Assembly (NCBI GenBank): GCA_034231615.1
Contig: CM067306.1
Span: 47,188,094-47,252,093, forward strand
From: Meghimatium bilineatum
Lineage: Eukaryota; Mollusca; Gastropoda; Stylommatophora; Philomycidae
Length of the DNA: 64,000 nucleotides
Direction of reading: 5' to 3'
Shown here: positions 54,301-60,300 of the stretch, in pieces
Position numbering within the stretch: the first letter of the stretch is position 1
Layout: each line of letters starts with the position of its first letter
Position numbers and translations under genes: made by a program
The notes under the pieces: model-generated
Told to the model about the DNA's origin: nothing
Database searches by the model: none
Seen by the model: only the letters and a program-made list of their open reading frames with translations

Positions 54301-57300
54301 CATTGTTACATCGAGCATGAGGATGGAGATAGAGGGAGTTACAGCAGCTCTTAATTGGTTGATAACATACATAAACACACTCGGTAATACTCACAGACTC
54401 TCAAAGCATGTTGCGACTTATTGAACAACTCAATTGTCCAGAGCATTACATGGATATACTGCCCTGGTCATGCTTGGTTCAGAGGAAACAAGAGAGCCGA
54501 CTTATTGGCAGGCAATGCGGCGATAGACGGCACATTGCTGAGAAGAGATAAAGCAGACTTAATGAAAGCAGTAATAAATTCATTTCAAGATGCAGATGAT
54601 GTCAATGAGGCTTGGAACGTACACATACAGAGAATATTAGAAATGGGAGTATCTAGAGGTGAGGGAAGGAAAAGTAAATTTTTTATAAAGTCCCAAAGAT
54701 CACACAATCAACACCTGACTGGGACTCTGAATCTACATACACTCGGATGGCTGCTGGAGCGGAGAACTTATGGAAATGTTCAGTGTGCTGTGAAGCCAGT
54801 TTCTAATCAAGAATCAGGTACCTTGACCTCAGCATCCACGCATATGTGACTGTGTTTACTGCACTCTCTGTTGAGTGTAATGACGGTCTTGACTGCCTCT
54901 TGAAAGATCGTAGGAATAGGTATCCATTCCTCGCCAGGAGATATGTCTTCTGGGGCGCAGATATGTTTAACGGTATCCTCGGCCCGAACCATCCATGATT
55001 TGCGTCTCTTGAGCCTGCTTCCCTTCACATGAGGGAGCTTGCTGTGTAGTGGGTGGTCTATATCAAAACTCACTGGCACGTCACATATCAACTCTATGAG
55101 ATATGCTCGGAAAAACAAGGAGAAATCTCATATAATCTCATAAGGTGTGTCCCTTGTGCATCGAAGAATTATCCACATTGCTTCGTTTTGAATTATCTCC
55201 AGCCTCTCAATCTGTGTGTGACAGGCGGTGATAGTGGCACCTGCACATTCAATGACAGGGAGGACAAGAGCTTCATATAAGATTACGAGCTGTGGTTGTT
55301 TAGTGTCAGCCGCTGCCGTCACTCTCAGAGATGAAAGTCCTTTACGGGCCTTTGCGATAACATGATCAAAGTGTTCCCGGAAACACAGACTACGATCAAA
55401 TCGCATGCCCAGTTATTATAAGGATGAGGTCCTGATTACATCGTACCCTCTCATCTCCACAGTCGGTGTCACAGACATTACAATGTGATTGTTAAGAGAG
55501 AACCATGTCACCATGGCCTTCTCTTGGTTGATGGTTCAAGGGCACAGAACAGGCATACAAACACCAGAACACATACTCCAAGACTGTAAGACTGTCCAGA
55601 ATACAAAGAACTGCGAGGCAAGACATGGCCACACTGAACTGAGGCAAAAACTTTGGGGCAGTTGCTCTGACCTGGAGAAGACTGGGACCCTCGTCCTGGT
55701 GACTGGCGTGAAGATCTAGCATGACCAAAAGATTCCTGAATGCAGAAGAAGATTGGAGAAATGAGAATTGAATAACGTGTTGGAAGTGAGTGTAATTAGT
55801 ACTACACTACAACAGCACCCTTCCCCCCAAGTGTTGAGTAAGTAACTAAAACAATGTCCTCTGCCAAACCAATAGCATCCTCTGGCAAACTTTAAATGTT
55901 CTCTGCCAAACCAACAGCGTTCTCTGGCCAACTATAAATGTTCTCTGCCAAACCAACAGCGTCCTCTGGCCAACTATAAATGTTCTCTATCAAACAATAA
56001 TGTCCTCTGACAAACGATGACTGTAAAACCAAAAGTGTCCTCTGGCACACTATAAATGTTAAACCAATAATGTCCTTTGGCCAAGAATAAATATCTCTGT
56101 CAAGTCAAACTATTAGTGTTCTCTGTCAAACCAAAAGTCCTCTGCCAAACTATCAATGTCCTCTGTCAAACCAATAGGGTCTTCTGGTCAACTATAAATG
56201 TTCTCTGTTGAACCAATAGTGCCCTCTGGCCAACTACTCTCTGCCAAACTATAAACGTTTTCTGCCAAATTAAAAGTGTCCTTTGGCAAACTATAAATGT
56301 TCTATATCAAACCAATATTGTCCTCTGGCCAAGAATAAATGATTTCTGCCAAACAATAACATCTTCTGTCAAACTTTTAGTGTTCTCTGTCAAACAAATA
56401 ATGTCCTCTGCCAAACTTTTAGTGTTTTCTATCAAATTAATAACATCCTCTACCAAACTATAAATGTTCTAAGTGCAATCTGGCAATATCTTTTATTTTA
56501 GACCAAACTGCAGACAAGACTATTTCTTCTTCTTACCTGTTCTAATACAAAGACAGGCAAGGTTGGATCTCGAATTGTTCGGAACACTGCCTCAATAACT
56601 TCACCACCAAGAAGTTTAACCATTCTGTCAACTACCTGTCAGGAAAAGATTTTTGAATGTAAACATATCAATTAATCAAGTGCCATGCCGAGTTGCTTGG
56701 TGATCATGTTTCTCCCCAACTCTCTGTCTCTTGTGTTGTTAATAAGTTCAATTGGTGACATTCTCCCATGCCACAGTGGCAACCAATCCAGCAATTTCTC
56801 TCTTTGTCTTCCTCTGTAAACATATACATGTATATAAAATATTGATGACATTTCTGTCTTTACAGATGGTCAGGAAGTAGACCAGTGTAAAATTGCCAAG
56901 ACACATAGTTACTACATTTCACACATGATTGCCTGCACTGGCAGGCTTTATGGAGAAGTACCATTGCTAGGAGATGTTCTTGCTGACCTGCAAGAAGATT
57001 TTTTAAAATATAAACAGAGAAAAGAACTTTGTTCTAACTGACAGACTTCTGAGATAAATCAAAACAGTATAACGCATAATGTTCTATCTTGTAGACTTAT
57101 GAGTTATCTCAAAACAGAGCATAACACTTACTGTTCGATCAGATGTACATCTTTCTCCTGTAACTCTCTGTAAAAGAATGTCTCGTTCCTCACAATCGTG
57201 GAGCTGAGGAAGTGAACATAGAAACTGTATCATAATTATGCATTTACTTGCAACACAAACACAATAATAATATAACAAAGATGTTCAGAAGGTGCAGAGC

Positions 57301-60300
57301 AGTTTCCAACAGGTGTAGAGTTTCCAACAGAAGGTGTAGAGTAGAGTCTCAAACAGAAGGTGTCGAGTAGAGTTTCAAACAGAAGATGTAGAGCAGAGTT
57401 TCCAACAGAAGGTACTGAGCAGAGTTTCCAACAGAAGGTACTGAGCAGTTTCCAACAGAAGGTACTGAGCAGAGTTTACAACAGAAGGTACTGAGCAGAG
57501 TTTCCAATAGAAGGTACTGAGCAGAGTTTCCAATAGAAGGTACTGAGCAGAGTTTCCAACAGAAGGTACTAAGCAGAGTTTCCAACAGAAGGTACTGAGC
57601 AGAGTTTCCAACAGAAGTTGTAGAGTAGAGTTTCCAACAGAAGGTGCTGAGCAGAGTTTCCAACAGAAGGTGTAGAGTTTCCAACAGAAGGTGCGGAGCA
57701 GAGTTTCCAACAGAAGGTGTAGAGTAGAGTTTCCAACAGAAGGTACTGAGCAGAGTTTCCAACAGAAGGTACTGAGCAGAGTTTCCAACAGAAGGTGTAG
57801 AGTAGAGTTTCCAACAGAAGGTACTGAGCAGAGTTTCCAATAGAAGGTACTGAGCAGAGTTTCCAACAGAAGGTGCTGAGCAGAGTTTACAACAGAAGGT
57901 GTAGAGTTTCCAACAGAAGGTACAGAGCAGAGTTTCCAACAGAAGGTGTAGAGTAGAGTTTCCAACAGAAGGTGCTGAGCAGAGTTTCCAACAGAAGGTG
58001 TAGAGTAGAGTAGAGTTTCCAACAGAAGGTGCTGAGCAGAGTTTCCAACAGAAGGTGCAGAGTTTCCAACCCTTACTGATCTAGCTCCCCATTTTCAAAT
58101 CAACAACTTTTTAACCCCCCACCTTTCTCCACAAAAAAGCATACCCTTTATCACACATACCATATTGCTTCTTCTTCTGTGTTCATTCTCAAACTCCTGT
58201 AGATTAGCAGATCCAGAGAACAGAATGCGTAATGTCAAGGATTATAGCATTTCAACCTGATACATCTGGATTCAGCATGGCTTCTTGCACATGTACACTG
58301 ACTATATTAGTTTAGGTATGTGGATTCATTTTCGGACTAGACATATCCAGAAGTGCTCAGATCTCACTTCAGTAAATCTCTCAGGGTGTAGTGGCTAATG
58401 GTTCCTGGTCTATGTTGGTTCAGTGTCCGTTTTGAAATATTCATGAGGTGTTCTCTCTATGCTATGTTGATCCTTACTCTCAAAACATGCATTCTTGATA
58501 GTGACTCATGCTCCTTTACTTCTATGGGATGTGCAGCAAACCTCACCCTAAAACCTCATTAGTCATCTCTAAAGGCATATATCTCAGGTAGCAGTGTCAC
58601 TATTCTTTGCTCTACTTTAACCTTTAGCACGCGATTGTCTTAAATGGCAGACAACAAATTAGCATATCTCAGACACCATTGTCTGGTAAATCAGACAAAC
58701 AACAATTTGTCGTAAAGCCTGATTGGTTAAGTATTTAGATTTTGACCAATCCTAGTTAGCTACTCCATCTGACTTCCTTTCCCGAACTGTTTATGAACAG
58801 GAAGGACGCATATGGCATTTTAGTAATGAAATATATTACATCTCTCCACATTGGCAAATCCGAACAGAGACATGAAAGTGAACTGGCGTTTATATACTCT
58901 TATTTTATCGCATTTTCAGTAAAATCATTATTGATTGTGATGTGAATTCCAAAATTCTTGAGAGGTAAGTTGGTTTTTATATTAGAATATAGTGTTTGAC
59001 ACGTTGCTTTCGTGAGGGAGTGGATAAAATTTGACTTTTTTGGATCGATCACAAATATGAGTAGTTCTAGTGTTTTAGAGAACAATTTACAGCAAATATA
59101 TAATGTTCATTCATTCTCACCAGTGATATTATGATGATTTTACAATGAAACCACATAAATTCTGTAGAATTTAGCTTTCTTTACAGGGTTCCCACTTCAG
59201 AAATTTAAAAATCAAAGATAAGTAATTTTTAAATATGTTTTTCTTGTTTTGTACTTCATTAGGTTTTTGTGAATAAAACGTCGTTACTACTTTCTTATAC
59301 GTCTGGTATCACACACACGTACAAAAATTACACTAATATATGCAGTATTCAATTCTTTATTTATATGTGCAAATATTATTTAACCTTCTCCACACCTATA
59401 TTAACACTGGCCGCCAAAAACAAATATGGCGGCTAGCGCCGTTGGCGACACACCCCATCAGACGAGATATCGTGAGATTTACACGTACCACAGTTCGTGC
59501 ACATAGCTGGGGACATGCGCAATCGAAGCCGGTATATCCCCCACTTCCGAGATGATCATTGTTGAGAATGGCTAGCTATTCGTACACGTTTAAGAGCAAT
59601 TAATCTTACCACATCTGCACACCAGTACAATGCCATGATAATGGATTGGTTTTATAGACCTTTATTTCATCGTATTTTGAATAAAATAACATTGAATTGT
59701 GGCTTGAATCATGAATTATTAGGTTATTTAGTTTCACAGCAGTGAATATACAGAATGCTGTGTTGGTTTGGGGACTTGTACGTTTGATATCGAATATTTT
59801 GAAGTGGCAGAAAAAATAACTCTAGGCCTAAGCTCAAAGAACGATTTTACTGCAAATCTACACGTTTTATACAGTTCCCCCGGCTATATTTTGATAATTT
59901 TGCAGTGAAAGAACATAAATACAACAGATTTGCATGATTTAGTTTACAGTGTTGCCAAGGAATTCGATAAGTAAGGTAAGTAATTATTTTACTAATTTTT
60001 TCCCTCTTTGTTTGTTATAAAATATATGTTTTTTTTGTGAAAAACGTCTTTACCACTTTCTCATACATCTGGTATCACACACACACGTACATAAATTACA
60101 CCAATATATGCAGAATTCAATTCTTTATTTAAATGTGCAAATATTATTTAAATATCTCTAACAACTAAAAAATTATCACATTTTCAAAACAGTCACCATC
60201 AATAATGCAAATTTTCAAAAATAACCTGGTGGCAGGGAGATGTTTCGTATTTTTTAATCAAGCTTGCTAAAGGTTAAATATCTCTAACAACAAAAAAGTT

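Noticed and set aside
57349-58069. Long cysteine-rich minus-strand ORFs as a real protein
   Set aside because: They come from a stop-free 26-bp tandem unit, are open in three frames, and lie in an intron.
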